Notes: a model not told the origin generated them from the letters alone. A stretch of DNA of 64,000 nt from Crotophaga sulcirostris (GCA_013397455.1 VYZB01000919.1:49710-113709), one strand, 5' to 3'; counted from the first letter of the stretch, positions 1 to 12,313 are shown. A program made the numbers and translations.

Positions 1-128
1 AGAGTGTCCCCCTTCCCTTCCCACCTTGGCTTGCTGTGGGGAAAGAGGAGGCCTATGGAGCCCGTGGGGAAGGGACCTGCTATGGAGGGGACGGAGGGTC
101 CCTCTCCTCTTGCTTTGCTTCACTGGAG

Positions 129-134
129 AATAAA
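129..134 (+). promoter_or_regulatory. possible poly(A) signal of an upstream plus-strand gene
   Basis: An AATAAA hexamer is followed within 30-50 bases by a G/T-rich stretch, as at a vertebrate cleavage site. In the conserved gene order the plus-strand gene CDK5R2 lies immediately left of FEV, so the first 150 bases could be the end of its 3' UTR. No coding sequence is visible to confirm this, and a chance hexamer is quite possible. Confidence 0.25.
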
Positions 135-159
135 GAGGTGGCCTGGACAGGCCTAGTGG

Positions 160-3100
160 TGGCTCCCTGGACGTGCTGGGCTGCGGGGTGCAAGGGGGAT
201 TAGGGGGGCACCCCAAGCTCCCACGCGTACCCGCTTGTCCTCCCCAGGGGTATTGGGAGGGGGGCTGGTTCTCACAGGTGTTTTTACCTGCCAGCATGCA
301 TTGGGGGTCAGAATTTTACCCCTGTTTGTTGTGCCCAAGGCCAGTCCTGGTCCACCCAAGTGCCCCTTGGCTCCCTGTGAGCTCTCCTGGCATCCTCCAT
401 TCCAGATGGAAATGCCTGATGCCTGTTTGCTGCACTGGATTTACCTAGATCCCACAGCCCATGTCACCTCCATTCCCCACCCCCATCCCCCATTAAAACT
501 ATCCCCCCTCACCTCCTTCCTCCCTATCTCTGCTCTGCAGGGCTGGGCTCTCTTCCCCAGCAGAAGCAGGGTGTGGGAGCTGTGTTGCTAGCCCGGTTAC
601 CAGCCCTGTGCTTCTGCAGACCCCCAGGGAGAGGGACGAAGAAGGGGAAGGCTTTGCCTTTCTCATAGCTGGTTGCTATGCTTCAGGCTACTGAATTTGC
701 TAGGGCTTCTTTAGCAGGATCCACAGCATGTGCTTTCCTATTAGGGTCTGCATCCACTGCTCTCCAGCCCCTCTGAGCCAAGCAGTCAGGCTCCTCTCAG
801 CCAGGAAGGGCTATGCTGGCTCTGCAGGTCATGGAGGGTAAGCTGGATTCTCTCTACCTTTGTGTGCATCAGCAGAGCTGCTAATTAGGCCCAATCTGGC
901 TCATTCAGGCAAAGCTGTGCTGCCAGGAAGACAGCACAGATGTCCCTGTGACGGCGGCTGACCTGGCAGGGTGCTGTGTAAGGCTTTTCTGTGGCTGCAT
1001 AAACCCACCCAGACCTGTGCTGCTCCTTTCCTCCCTGTCCCTACTGGGTGCTCTTCTTCCTGCCTTTAGATTGACATTTGGGTGACCTTGTGGTGAGCTG
1101 TCTGGGCCAAAACATACTGCTCCCCCCCCATATATATGGCCATATCCATGTCTTACACTGGGGAAGGCAGTAACTCTGACTTAATCTGGGTTAAACAGGG
1201 GTGGAATTTTATCCTTGGAGCTCCTATGGGGCTGCTGTGTCTCCCCTGTCTGCGTTTTGCTGAGAGGGAAACTGAGGCAGAGGGAGATAAAGCAGCATGC
1301 CACAATCCAGCAAGAAGCATCTGCAGCATCACAGAGTAACAGCCAAGCCATTGGTGCCACTCATCTCCACCCTGAGCCGGGGGTGTTTGTCCAGTGATTG
1401 CCTACCCCCAGCTGTGGGGCATTATAGAATCTTGTCTGCAGAGCTGAACAAGCTGCCAGCACTGGTGGAGGTTTCCCACCATACAGATCCCCTTAGAGAC
1501 ACTCTCAGGGCCCTTCCAGCCTCAAGCCTTTTAAAATGCTTCCAGCTGCAGCGAGGCCATATCCTTCCCCTCCTCCCTTGTGTTTCATTGATTAAGAGTG
1601 CTCAGCTTCATTGGGGGATTTAGGAAGAGCTAATTGCAGACTGGTAATTGAAGACAGCTTGGAGTCTCTGGAAATGTCAAGGAATGAGACAGAAGCTTAG
1701 ATACTCCCATGCATTTAAATATGCATTTTTGGCTCAGCCAGAGGGGAGACATGTCTGGTTTTCTCTGCCCCAGAGGACCTTGCACAGCTGCTGGGGAGAG
1801 CAGGGCGAGGGGAGCACTAGCCTTGCCTGCCTTCCTCCTGCTCCCCACAAGGCAAAGGTGGGGGTGAGAGGAGGGGAGGGCACAAGCCTTGGGCAAGGCA
1901 GGTAGGGGGTACCAAGGATGGGAATGCTCAGGCAAGCTTGGGAGCTTAATGTTTTCCCTTCTCAAAAGCACTTTGCTTTCACCTGCCAGATCCGTGTGTC
2001 ACTGCATGACACCACAGGGTCTGTACTCAGAAGCCAGCTATGGGGCAGCCATAAGGGGATGGATAAAGCCTGTCTCCAAACCTGTGATCTCTGCAGCCAC
2101 CCAGTGCTCCCTGAGGAGCAGATATGGGGCTGAGACCCTCTTGGGGGGGCTGGGAAGTCCCTCTCACTGTCAGATGCAGAGCCCAGTGGCGTCTGGGGTT
2201 GCAAGGATAGGGGATTCACTTTGGGTTTGGGGCTCAAAGGCAGAGCAGTATGGCTAAATCAGGGATTCATCAGCACAGGGCCTTGGTGGAGGATCCCAGC
2301 TCTTTCCTAGTTGGAAATTCCTCCAGCATGGACACTTCTCTCTGTGCCTCACAGTGGATGCACCATCTGCTCCACCCCACACTGCAGCAGGGGAGGTGGG
2401 CACAAGCTGCATGGTGCAACCTCCAGCAAGTTCAGCCCCTTCTGCCCTGGAGAGGTCTCTTCTCAGGCTATAGCCTCCTTCTCTTGCTCCCCAAGGGGGT
2501 GTGGGGCTGTGGGAGGCACTCTGGGTGACACTAGATCCCCAGGATTCATGGTCACATGTGAAAGGGAGGTGGGGGTTTCTGCCTGGAACTCATGGAGCAG
2601 CACCTCTATGGGACTCCCCTTGCCCTGCTGCTCTGTCTGCAGAGCAAACTCCATGCACTGGGTGTGTTGGCCATGATGCTGGGGCATGGAGGAGTGATGG
2701 GTGGCTGGAGCAACCAGCCTGGCAAGCCGTGCCTTCTCCTGCCAGACAAACAGAGGGGAAGCAGTGCTCTTGCTATTAAGAGTTGGCAGCATCCCTCAGA
2801 GTGACTCGGAACAGCTCCGTGGGGAGGAAACTGCTCCGGATGATGCAGACCCTGTGCCCACGTGGCTGGCGAAGAACCTGCCTCAGCCCAGCTCTCTGTG
2901 CAAGCCCTTCTCCTCCGTGCAGCGGTGAGGAGGATGGATAACGTGTTTCTCAAGGCAGATGGAAGTGGGAAGTCCTCGGGCACTGGGTCCATCACAGCTT
3001 CAGGCTGTTGCTGCTCTGCTGAATTGGGGATGACTTGTTGATGCAGGTTTCTGGTCCCCTCTCTGCTCCATGGCACTTTGGTCACAGCTGCTGGTGGAAG

Positions 3101-6100
3101 GTCCAGGGGCAAAGGTGTGGACAAAGTGACCCAGAGAGATGGCAGCAAATGACCGGGAGAGCACGAGGGTCCTAGACTAAATTGGTTGATGAGATATTTG
3201 TACCCAGGGAGGGGCAGGACTGCTGCCACAGTGTCTCAGCTGATGTGGGACACATCTAGGCTGGGGTGGGAACCTGCAAGAGGCTTTGAGCTCTGCTCAG
3301 GGTAGCCCAGTGGCAGGTGTGAGACCAAGGGAGGTGGAACAGCAGACAGTTTGGTCCCCACTGTAGCCAAAACATGGCCTTGTGGCATTGGCTGGCTGGT
3401 GGACATGGAGCTGAGGAGCACAGACTGAGGGAAGCTCTGTGCCAAGAAGCTGGGGCAGGTGAAGAAGGGAAACCAGGTGACCTGGAGCCCTGCTCTAATG
3501 GTTAATTCTGCTGCCATGGAGCCTGGCACAGTGGAGGGCCACAGCTGCCTAGGCTGGGACATTACCTGCAGCCCACTGAGAGCATCTTACCCCGTGCTGT
3601 GTCCCCTGCCTGCCTCATGGTCCTGTAGCTCTTTGGGGGACAGCCACACAGCACCAAACTGTGGCCTGGGACAGTCATGGGGAGCCTGCCCCGAGGAGTG
3701 AGCACCCCCCAGGCTGGACTGGGTGCAGCTCCCTCATCAGGAGTCCTGCATTAGAGTGTAATCTGGCATTAGCGCATTAATCCAGTCCTCCTTGCTGCCC
3801 CGCCCCTGCCCTCAGCAGTGTCTGGCCCAAGGTCTCAGTGTGCAGCTGGGCCAGAGCAGCACCAGGACATGGGCACTCCAGCAGACCTTTCCTGGGCACC
3901 AGAGAGCAGGCAGCAGCAAGGACAAGGCTTGGGGATCCATCCAGAGCATCCCTGTGTCTGGGGGCAGGCAATGAGCAGGGAAAAAACCAGAAATGCACTC
4001 AGCTTCCACCTTGATGCATCCAGGAGCTGGGAGAAAGAGAAGTCCAGGCTGGGGGAGGGGGGGTTGCTGTGTCAGTGAGGGCGCAGCCCTGAGCACATTG
4101 ACAAGGGATAAAGAAGCATCATTTGGAGGTATCATGGTTGGTTCCTTGCAGAAGCTTCAGGAGGGGTTTTGGACCCCAGCTGCCTGCACCTGTGGGCTCT
4201 GGCTGAGCCACACTAAATCGCAAAGTGCTTTGCAGGGAGCCAGGCCAAGGGAAGGTGGCTCTGGAGAGAGGATGTGAGTCAGCAACTTGGGGGGGGGGGG
4301 GGAAGAGGGATGAGCCGAGGAGCCAGCACAGTGGGGATGCAAGGAGGAGAAAATAGGTGGGAATTGGGAGAGCTGGAGAGACAGCAGGAGTGGGCAGGGA
4401 GGCAGCCCACATCCCCTGGGGCAGACGTGACCTGACTATGCTTCGAAGGCTCTTCCCAGCATAAGAAATGAAGCAAGTGGCAATGCGTGCCTGCTAAAAT
4501 AGGAGAGGAGCTACTCCATCCTCCCTCTGATCTCTTACTGTGAGGTTGGGAGGCTTGGGGGGAGTTGGAGGTGTCCCCCACTATCTTGGCAAGAGGCTGG
4601 GGTCAGGATTCAACCTTGTTCTCTTGCTGGATAAGCAAAGCCAGACACAAATATATATATTTTTTTTTTAAGTAGGAAAAACCCTTCTACCTTTAATCAC
4701 GAGGCAGCAGAAGAAGCTGCCAGGACACGTGCTCTGCTCCCTTGCTCTTCCCAGCACAAGCTGAGGCCCTTTGGGATGACGTTCCCCCATCTCACCCTGG
4801 GCAGAGCACCTGAGGAGTCCCACCAGGTAGGTCTGGAGGCCACGGATGCACTGGGCCAATGCACCCTGCTGCCAGCCAGCTGGGACAGGCGCCGCACCCA
4901 GCCAGGGCACCCCACTGCCAGGGACAGTGCTCCCCCATCAGCCCCCTGGATTGAACACCCCTGGTCAGGGCCAGGGACGATGCTTTGCTGGGAGCTGTGC
5001 CGGGCTCGGCCCTGCTCGCCCATTGGCAGGATTTTGCTGCAGTCTGCTCCGAGCCAGCGGTTTTAGTGACTGAAGAAAGCGGCGCTGTTGGCGGGCTGGG
5101 TCAGATGGGGCTCTGGGGAGGGGGAGGCTGGGTTGAGAGGGGGTGTGTGTGATTCTCTGCCCCCCCTCCCTCAGGTAAGCAAAATGCAGGATGGGGGGCC
5201 TGTTCTCACTGGGGCCTGTGGATGGGAGCATCCCGAGTTGCCATGGTGACGTTGGCTGCATCCTCGGGCAGGCAAGAGCATCGCTGGTGCAGTCCTGCAT
5301 GGGTGTCCTCCACCTTCCCTCCTGGCTGCTGTCCCTGGGGAGGGCAGGGCTGGTTCCCAGCTTTTGGGGTGGCACTCTGGGCAAAGAGCAGGGGACTGTG
5401 CCCCGTGAGCTCAGAGCAGAGTGAAGCAAGCTCCCAGCTGCAGCCTGTTGCACTGCGGATGTGCAGTAGTTCTCTCTCTCCCCAAAAGGTCACTCTCCCC
5501 TTCTCCCAGCGTGTCCGGCCTCTGATCCAGCAGGGACCTGGATTGCAGGACTGGGAATGAGAAGGAAACTGTGCTCACCTGAACTTCCCTGATGGAGGCA
5601 CTGGCAGAGGGACAGCGAGGATATGAGGGGGACGGTGGGGGGGGACCTTCTAGTGACCCACATCCCTTAATCCGTGTCCTACCCTGTGTTGTGTCCTACC
5701 TAAGCCCCATTGCAGGCTCCTCCAGCAGAGGCGCGGTGCCCTGCCTCAGCTCTGAGGGAAACCGCTGTGCCCAGCTCCTCAATTTTGCGCTTGCAAGGCC
5801 AAGCTTGGGGGGGGATCTCAAGCCTGAGTGCTGGTTGCACTCAGGAAGTAACTACTTCTTCCACTCCCCCACTTCACCTCCTGCCATCCTTGGGGACCAG
5901 GCTGTGCAAGGCTCAGGGACTGTGGAGGAAGGGACACTCCCCCTGGGAGGGACCCTCACAGCTCCTTTGCTGTACATGGGCTCCTCACTGGCAGCATCAG
6001 CCCCTCCACACCTTACAACCTGAGACAACCACAGAGGAGACGCTGATCAGATCCCCTGCCCTTAAGCTGATTAGGGCAGTGAGGACACGTCCAAGCAGAT

Positions 6101-6988
6101 GCCACCAGGCCATGAGAGTGACCGGACCCTGGAGGGACACAGACAAGGCTGCATGGAGCCCCCAGATGTGGGCGCTGCTCTGATCTGGAGGATGAAGGAT
6201 GAAGGGCTGGGGGCTGGACAACTGCTCCATGGGTTCGGTAATTGCATGGCACCCCTTACGCAGCCAGTTGAATCTCTGCTGTTAAGCCTGGCCCCCAGTC
6301 CTGGTGGCCCAGACCCCCGATGGGGGTGGGATGAGGAGCACAGCCCCAAGGCAGGGCAGGCAGAGGGCAGCCTGAGCTCACACCAGCCACTGTGGGCACC
6401 AGCGGCTCTGTGGACACGTTCCTGGAGCAGGGCAAGCAGTGCTTTTCCTCTCATCCCAGCATCGATCACATGTGAGCCCAGTCCCACGGCTTGGGACCTC
6501 TCAGTTCCTGGCACAGTGCAGCCCAACAGGGACACCTGCTATAGGATCAGGTTGTGCTAGGCCCAGTGCATTGCCCCAGACTGGTTGCATGGGGCTCTGT
6601 GAGTTACAAGAGATCCGGCTCCTGGCCTCCTGGATTCCCTTGGAGATGGCAGGTATGGCAGATCTCCTGCCCAGGCCAACTGCATCTCCTCATTGCCTCC
6701 AGCTGCTGCATCCCCTTGCCAGCCTGGGAACAGGGTAAGTGGCTTCCCTAGAGGGGTGTTTCAAGAAGCCCAGAGGTTTCCAGCCCTGTCCTATCTCTTG
6801 CTGGGGCTGTAAGAGCCAGAGGTGATCCTCAGAGAAAAGAGGGTGTGCAAGACAAGGCAGGGTGGCTGCATCCTCCCCAACCCATCCCTGCAGGTGCTCT
6901 GGCTTGGATCAGCAGGGTTTTGCTGTGTGGTTTCCTCTTGCCAGCCCCCTGCAAACATGAGAGGACACAGGTCACAGCACCTCTGTGT
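160..6988. other. intergenic region left of FEV
   Basis: No exon, RNA gene or clear transposon was recognised. The stretch is moderately GC-rich with short low-complexity tracts: a G-run near 4290-4302 and a TA/T-run near 4651-4671. Open frames here are short, lack splice-compatible structure and resemble no family I know. Confidence 0.5.
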
Positions 6989-6994
6989 TTTATT
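6989..6994 (-). promoter_or_regulatory. FEV: candidate FEV poly(A) signal
   Basis: AATAAA on the minus strand about 1.1 kb beyond the FEV stop codon, followed by a GT-rich segment (GTGCTGTGACCTGTGT) typical of a downstream element. It is the first canonical hexamer I found after the stop and would give FEV a 3' UTR of roughly 1.1 kb. No transcript evidence is available. Confidence 0.5.
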
Positions 6995-8109
6995 GAAGAC
7001 CAATCCCTCCCCCCAACCAGGACAGAGCCCAGCACGCGCAGCTCTTCTGCATCCACTGGGCCAAAGTCCTGCTCTGGAGGATGGGGGCACCTCCTTGGAC
7101 CCAGGGGGGGAGACCTAGGGCTGCTTCTCAGTGCCTGGGGCTTCCAACCCTGCTGTCACCCTATCCCCTGCTCCGCCTCCCACCCAGACTTGACCCTAGG
7201 GATGTCCCAGCCTGTGGAGGGTGTCCCACCAAGCCCTGCATGCAAGGGGCTAAAACCACAGTGAAACTGGAGCATTAAGCTTCAAAGTGATCAGCAGGAT
7301 GTGGGCTCACATGCAGGGTGTCAAGGACTGTCTTGCTCTGTGGCATCGTTCTCAGGGCCTGGGGAGAGGGCAGAGTTGCAGGACCAGGCTCTGCTCCCTC
7401 TGGGCTCTGGCCTTGCCCTGAAGACTGGCAGTGCCCCCTCACCTGCCCCCGGCACCTCCAACCTCAGAGCCCTGCCCTGGGGCAGGAGTTAACATGCAGG
7501 GCACCTGCTCTTCAGACCAAGGCTTCTCCTGATGTCTGGAGGAGGCCACTGTCAGCAGGAGGTGCAGGAAGGATGGAGGAAAGGAAAACTTGGGAGATAA
7601 AGGTGGGCGACCAAGGAGTGGTGAGGATGGTCCTTTTTCCTTATCTCTGCCCAGTGGGACCCTCGCCCATGCACACAGCTAACTTGGGGCTCCAGCTCCT
7701 GACTCCTCTCTGCAGGGAGAGGGGACAACAGGCACAGGCTTGGGGCAGAGCTAAGGATGTTTGTGGGATGGGTGGCATGTTGCAAAGGAAAGTGGAGACA
7801 TGGTTCCTGATGGGAGGAGAGCCCATGGTTTTTGCTTCTATTGACACCCTGCTTTAGGTATCCATGTCTGTTCTCAGGATTATAGATCCCTCCTCACCCT
7901 AAATTTAGATGCCTTCTAGCCACCTGCATGGGGGTACCAACCCAGCTACTCTGTAAGTACCCCTCACCCCCTACGCCACTCTCCAAATCTAAAAGGGAGC
8001 AACTGAGAGCAGGGCATGATCCCACCCCCCATTCCTCCCTGCCAAGCTCCCCAGGTCCACAGCCCCACACCGCCAGGGACAGGGAGGTCTGCCTGGTGCG
8101 GCCAAGCCT

Positions 8110-8621
8110 CTAATGGTAATGGTTGTTCATGTTGTTGAGGTGGGAGGCTGCCATGGCACTGAATGGGGCAGAGGGCTGGAGCCCGTGCCCGGGGTAGAGG
8201 GACGGGCTGGAGCCAGGCCAGTAGGAGAAGCTGGCTGGTGTCACCCCCGAGGTCATGAGGTTGAGTTTGGAGATGCCTGAGAAGGGCAATGGGGCCAGAT
8301 TGCCCTGAAATTTGTAGAGAGTGTGATCGGGGGCGGCAGGTTGGCACACCTGCGCCAGACCGTGGAAGTCGAACTTGTAGGCGTAGCGCTTGCCGTGGAC
8401 CTTGGTCATGATGTTCTTGTCGTAGTAGTAGCGCAGCGCCCGGCTCAGCTTGTCGTAATTCATGTTGGGTTTGCTCTTCCGCTCGCCCCAGCGCCGGGCC
8501 ACCTCATCAGGGTCGATCAGCTTGAACTCCCCGTTCGTGCCTTCCCAGGCAATGCAGTTCATGTTGGCCCGGTCTGAGAGCAGCTCCAGCAGGAACTGCC
8601 ACAGCTGGATCTGCCCACTGC
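8110..8621 (-). CDS. FEV: FEV coding exon 3 (ETS domain and C-terminus)
   Basis: The acceptor is CTTGCAG|GCAGTGGG and the exon runs to a TAG stop. It carries the whole ETS domain and the proline/serine-containing C-terminal region. The alanine-rich tract of mammals is missing. Confidence 0.96.
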
Positions 8622-11600
8622 CTGCAAGGTCAGGCCCCAGAGAGGTTAAAGCTCCTTTTCAGGGCACAAGGAGAGGGTCAGGATGTGACCCGGTCTCCCT
8701 GACACACTGCTATGTTGCCCCCTCCCAGACCCAGGTTTCAGAGCCACCTCATTGCATCTTCCCTGCTCTAGAGACAGAAGATGGTAATGACTCATGTCTT
8801 CTTTGCAGCATCCCTACTCCATCCTGCCCCCAAAGCAGGAGGAGGAAAGGATGCCACTGCACCTCGGTAAAGGAGTAGGAGTGCTCAGAGGTCAGTACAG
8901 GCCACAGGGGGCCTGGATCCAGCGTTCCCACGTCCCTCCTGCTCTCATTCACACCCCACTGAAGAGGAATACCTGCTCATTTGCTTTGGTGTGGGGATCT
9001 GCCTCGGTTCTTTTATCTGCAGACCCAAGAAGGAGGTATCTTGGCAGTATCCCAGATCCATACCACCACCTGTATTCCCCACTGCTACCTCTGCTTGAAA
9101 CTGGGCTAGCGACACAGCACAGCCCCTGCCCATCTCTAGGGGCACTGTGCCCTGCAAGGATGTCTCCATGGTGAGCTGAAGTCAGGGTGCAGTGCTGCTC
9201 TGACTTGCACCCCTGGCAGGTGCCGTCAGGAATAGGGAAAGGAGAGAGTAGGACAGGGCAGGATGTGCTGTGGTTTGAATCAGACACAAATGTTCCTTGT
9301 TCCTGGAAGAAAACTGTCCTCTCTGAGCCATGGCCATTGCACCTGCAGCTTGCACTGAGGAGGACCCTTGGTGACTGCCCAACATATCCCTGTGCCAGGC
9401 TGTGCACACACAAGAGTGTGGCGCACCTGGACATGCCCATGGTGAAGCACAAGGACAGGGTCCACTCAGTCTGGCCAGAGGTCATGAGAGTGGTCCTGGA
9501 CCTTAGGGTGATGAGCAGTGCTGCCTCTGGGACCCAGCTACCCTGCAGAGCAGCCCTGCATTTACCAAGCCCCCCCAAACCCTGCCACACTCCCTCCCAA
9601 GCAGCATTCCCTGCACATCCCTACTCCCAACCCTGGTCCTTGCAGGACAGGTTCTTCCTGCAGCAGCAGAAGTGTCTTTGTGTTTTATCTTCCTCCCTGT
9701 GCTCTTCTGCCATTGTTTGGTTCAAAGATGCTTGGATCCCATACAGAGATTTAGCACCCATGACCCCCTGCAGCAGTCCCACAGCTCAGTTATGTTTCTC
9801 ACAAAAATCCACCTTATACTGCTTGGTTTGTACCCACTTACTTCATCTGGTGCCCCCCCCAATTCTCACTGGAAGAAGCGGGGAACAACCATTGCCCATC
9901 CACCTCCGTTCCACCAAACCTTGCTCAGACATCTCTATCTGGATAGACTCCGAGGTATTGTATTTTCAGATCCCCCATCCTGGATACAAGGTGGGGGGTC
10001 TCTCCCATCTCTCCCCTCTACGGTACCTTCACAGCCCTCGCCCCTTCTCCATCCCCACAGTGCCCACCCTGGGCTCCAGCTCTCCCCGACCCATGGGGTT
10101 CCCCACCCCATGCAAGAAGGGTAAAGGGGTATTGGGCGGTGCAACTGGGTGGGGTGGTGAGGCTCAATCCTGCCTGCCTCAGGGTGCTGTCCTACAGTGC
10201 CCGGCAGCTCCTTGAGGAGACCTCCAGGGGTCCAAAAAAGCCCTTCTCACTGCAGCACAGTGTGCAGAGGACACAGGGCAAAGTGGGGCTGGCAAAAAGT
10301 CCGCAGTGCAGATGCAAAAGCCCCCCTCCATGTCCCAGCTCTGCTCCCTTCCTACCCGTAAACCAGGGCTCCCCAGAGCACCCCCTGACCCCCATTATCC
10401 TTGCCAGGCAGGCAAGCTACATGACTCAAACGCCACAGTATTGGTCCTACATCTTCCCGATGCCCAGCCCTGCTCTGCTCCCTAGCAGGCTCCAGGCTGC
10501 TCCCTGGCCAGGGATCCCTGGAGGGCTTTCCCCGGGCGGATGGCTCCAGCTCCCTGCATCCACCACGTCCCAGCCGACCCGCGCCCTGCCCGAGCCCCAG
10601 CCCTGCACAAGCAGCTCCGTCCCAGATGGTCCCTCACCTCATTCCCCTACTCCCAGGCTAATCCCAACCCAGATTAGCCCCTCCAGTTCCCGGGCTGGCT
10701 GGCAGCTCCCTCCCCGTCGGATGTCCCGGGAGTACCAGAGGGGACCCGAGCTGGGGGCGTTGTGGGGCTCTGGGGGTTTTGGGGACACTGGGCACCCCGC
10801 TCCCCTCTGCTGCACCGGGACGGGGTTTGGCGGTGGGATGCTCCCAGCCCTCTTCTGTCCTTATATCCACGCACCCATCTCTCCTTCCTTATTTCCATCT
10901 GCCCGCAGCCGCAGGGAGTGCTCCGACGGGAAGGGATCCCCGACGGCTGCGGGGAGGGAGAGGGTGCGGGTTCCCCGGGGGGGTCGGGGGGAGCGGGGCC
11001 GAGGAAGGAGGGAGAGATGCTCTTACCTTTCTGCACGCCGGGGTTGAGAGACCCCCACGCCTGGCTCTTCCCGTCTTTGAACAAAGTTTCCCCGACTGGA
11101 TCGGGGGGGGGAAGGGGGGGGGGGGGGGGGGGGGGAGGGGGGGGCTGGGGCCAGGCGGGACCGAGCCCCCCCCGGTGCCCACCCGTGGGCAGCCTCCCCG
11201 CAGCCCCCGGCCGCTCCCCCTCGCCTGCCCCGCCGCCGCGGCGAAGCCAGGAAACGCGTCCAGGAAAAAGGAAATCCGATTTCCGACCAAGCCGGGGAAG
11301 CTTTTAAATAGGAATAGAAAATCCCGCGGGCTAGGTTTGGGAGGAGAGAGGGAGAGGAGGCAGGTGGGGTGGAAGGATGGGTGGCAGGAGCAGAGGATGG
11401 AAGGCAGGACGAGTGTTGGAGTTTGGGGAGCAGACAGCTGGGGGAAGGAAAGGTAGACGAGAAGTGGATGGAAAGAAGGAAGGAGAGATGGGTGGATGGA
11501 TGTAAGGACAGAAGAGAGGATGGGTGGACGGATGGGTAGATGGAGGGAAGTAGAAGAATGAGGAAGGAAGGGCGAGAGGTGGAAGGATGGAAGGAAGGAG

Positions 11601-12241
11601 AAGGTAATGGATAAGACAGTGGAAGGACGGGCTGATGGAAGGGTCGGATTATAGATGGAGGGGATGGCTGGTACCAGGGATAGAAAGACAGATGGAGGGA
11701 TGAGTGAGTGGGGTGGAGTAATGGATGGAGGCACAGGGAATGGGTAAGACTAGAAGAATGGGCTGATGGAAGGGATGGGGCATAGATGAAGGGGATGGCT
11801 GGTAGCGGGAATAGAAAGAGGGACCGAGGGATAGGTGGGTGGGGTGGAAGGATGGATGGAGGCACAGGGAATGGATGGGTGGGTGGAAGGGTGGGTTGGA
11901 AGGGTGGATGAAGGGATGGAAGCACAAGGGGATGGTGGGTGGATGAAAGGTAGAAGGGAGTATGTGTGTGCGGGCATGGAAGGCTATGGGGGCTGCTGGA
12001 AGGAAGGGATGGAAGTGGGGCTGGAAGGCAGGAAGGGAGGACGGATGGAGGGAGAGGGGAAGGCAGGGTGGGTGCTGGAGGGCGACGAGGCAGAGAAGGG
12101 CCCCAGGGACAGCAATGAGGCAGGGCAGGTGGGGGCCAGGTGCTGTGCGGTGCACGGCGGGGCAGCGGCTGGGGGGGGTCCGCCCGTACCTGGCAGGTAC
12201 ATGTTGAGCAGCAGTGGCACCGCTCCGGCACCGTGTCTCAT
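8110..12241 (-). CDS. FEV: FEV (PET-1), ETS-family transcription factor, 3 coding exons
   Basis: Coding exons are 12241-12190 (52 nt), 11095-11027 (69 nt) and 8621-8110 (512 nt), joined in phase to give 210 residues. FEV is a nuclear ETS-domain activator that specifies serotonergic neurons and drives their tryptophan hydroxylase, transporter and related genes. The ETS domain spans about residues 43-126, with the WQFLLELL start, the [19 protein letters not shown] recognition helix and RYYYDKNIM. The protein ends [11 protein letters not shown], comparable to the HYH end of mammalian FEV. It is about 28 residues shorter than the human protein (about 238, from memory), mainly because the alanine-rich stretch after the ETS domain is absent. 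The start is the only ATG giving the conserved LLLNMYLP N-terminus. Order with CRYBA2 and miR-375 matches other vertebrates. The closest alternatives, FLI1 and ERG, are far longer. Confidence 0.96.
11027..11095 (-). CDS. FEV: FEV coding exon 2
   Basis: Encodes the linker ending [18 protein letters not shown], with donor AAAG|GTAAGA. The only usable acceptor AG is GATCCAG|TCGG, directly after a run of about 40 C residues. Using it joins exon 1 in frame as [13 protein letters not shown], two residues (DP) shorter than the human LPDPVGDGLFKD as I recall it. Confidence 0.88.
11103..11144. repeat. G/C homopolymer run at FEV exon 2 acceptor
   Basis: About 42 bases of almost pure G on the plus strand, broken only by AA at 11112-11113 and one A at 11136. 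On the transcribed minus strand it is the polypyrimidine tract of the exon 2 acceptor. It could form G-quadruplex or i-motif structures, and its exact length may be a sequencing estimate. Confidence 0.9.
11341..12070. repeat. GGAT/GGAA-rich low-complexity tract in FEV intron 1
   Basis: About 700 bases of degenerate GGAT, GGAA and GGTGG units on the plus strand. It leaves long stop-free frames on both strands that read as His-Pro-Ser-rich or Gly-rich nonsense. These are not genes. Confidence 0.9.
11629..11890. repeat. 131-bp tandem repeat, about two copies
   Basis: The segment starting GGGCTGATGGAAGGG at 11629 recurs at 11760. GGGGATGGCTGGTA at 11660 recurs at 11791, and GGAGGCACAGGGAATGG also recurs near the end. 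The offset is constant at about 131 bases with scattered substitutions, so this is a minisatellite-like duplication inside the simpler GGAT tract. Confidence 0.75.
12190..12241 (-). CDS. FEV: FEV coding exon 1
   Basis: Encodes [17 protein letters not shown] plus one base. The donor is CCAG|GTACGG. Residues LLLNMYLP match the N-terminal motif of vertebrate FEV. The 5' UTR and promoter lie to the right and run towards an assembly gap at 12370. Confidence 0.93.
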
Positions 12242-12291
12242 GGCAGCTGTGGGGGCGGCCCGCGGGCTGCATGTTTTAATATTCCTGCCCC

Positions 12292-12310
12292 TATTATTAT
12301 TATTATTATT
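12292..12310. repeat. (TAT)n microsatellite
   Basis: Six uninterrupted TAT units lie 50 bases upstream of the FEV start codon, in the presumed 5' UTR or promoter. Confidence 0.9.
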
Positions 12311-12313
12311 CCA

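Noticed and set aside
4645..4692. minus-strand ATTAAA near an A-rich run as a poly(A) site
   Set aside because: No minus-strand exon precedes it, and FEV has a better signal at 6994-6989. Probably chance.
9187..10215. 342-codon plus-strand open frame
   Set aside because: It lies antisense in FEV intron 2, in GC-rich DNA with few stops. It has no recognisable domain or splice structure, and long chance frames are common in this window.
11027..11144. non-AG acceptor that would restore the DP residues in FEV
   Set aside because: It would need a CG|AT junction. The canonical AG six bases further on keeps the frame, so the simpler site was taken.
11023..12231. 402-codon minus-strand open frame rich in His, Pro and Ser
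   Set aside because: It is the translation of the GGAT-type repeat inside FEV intron 1 and overlaps FEV exons 1 and 2 in another frame. No domain, and the repeat explains the lack of stops.
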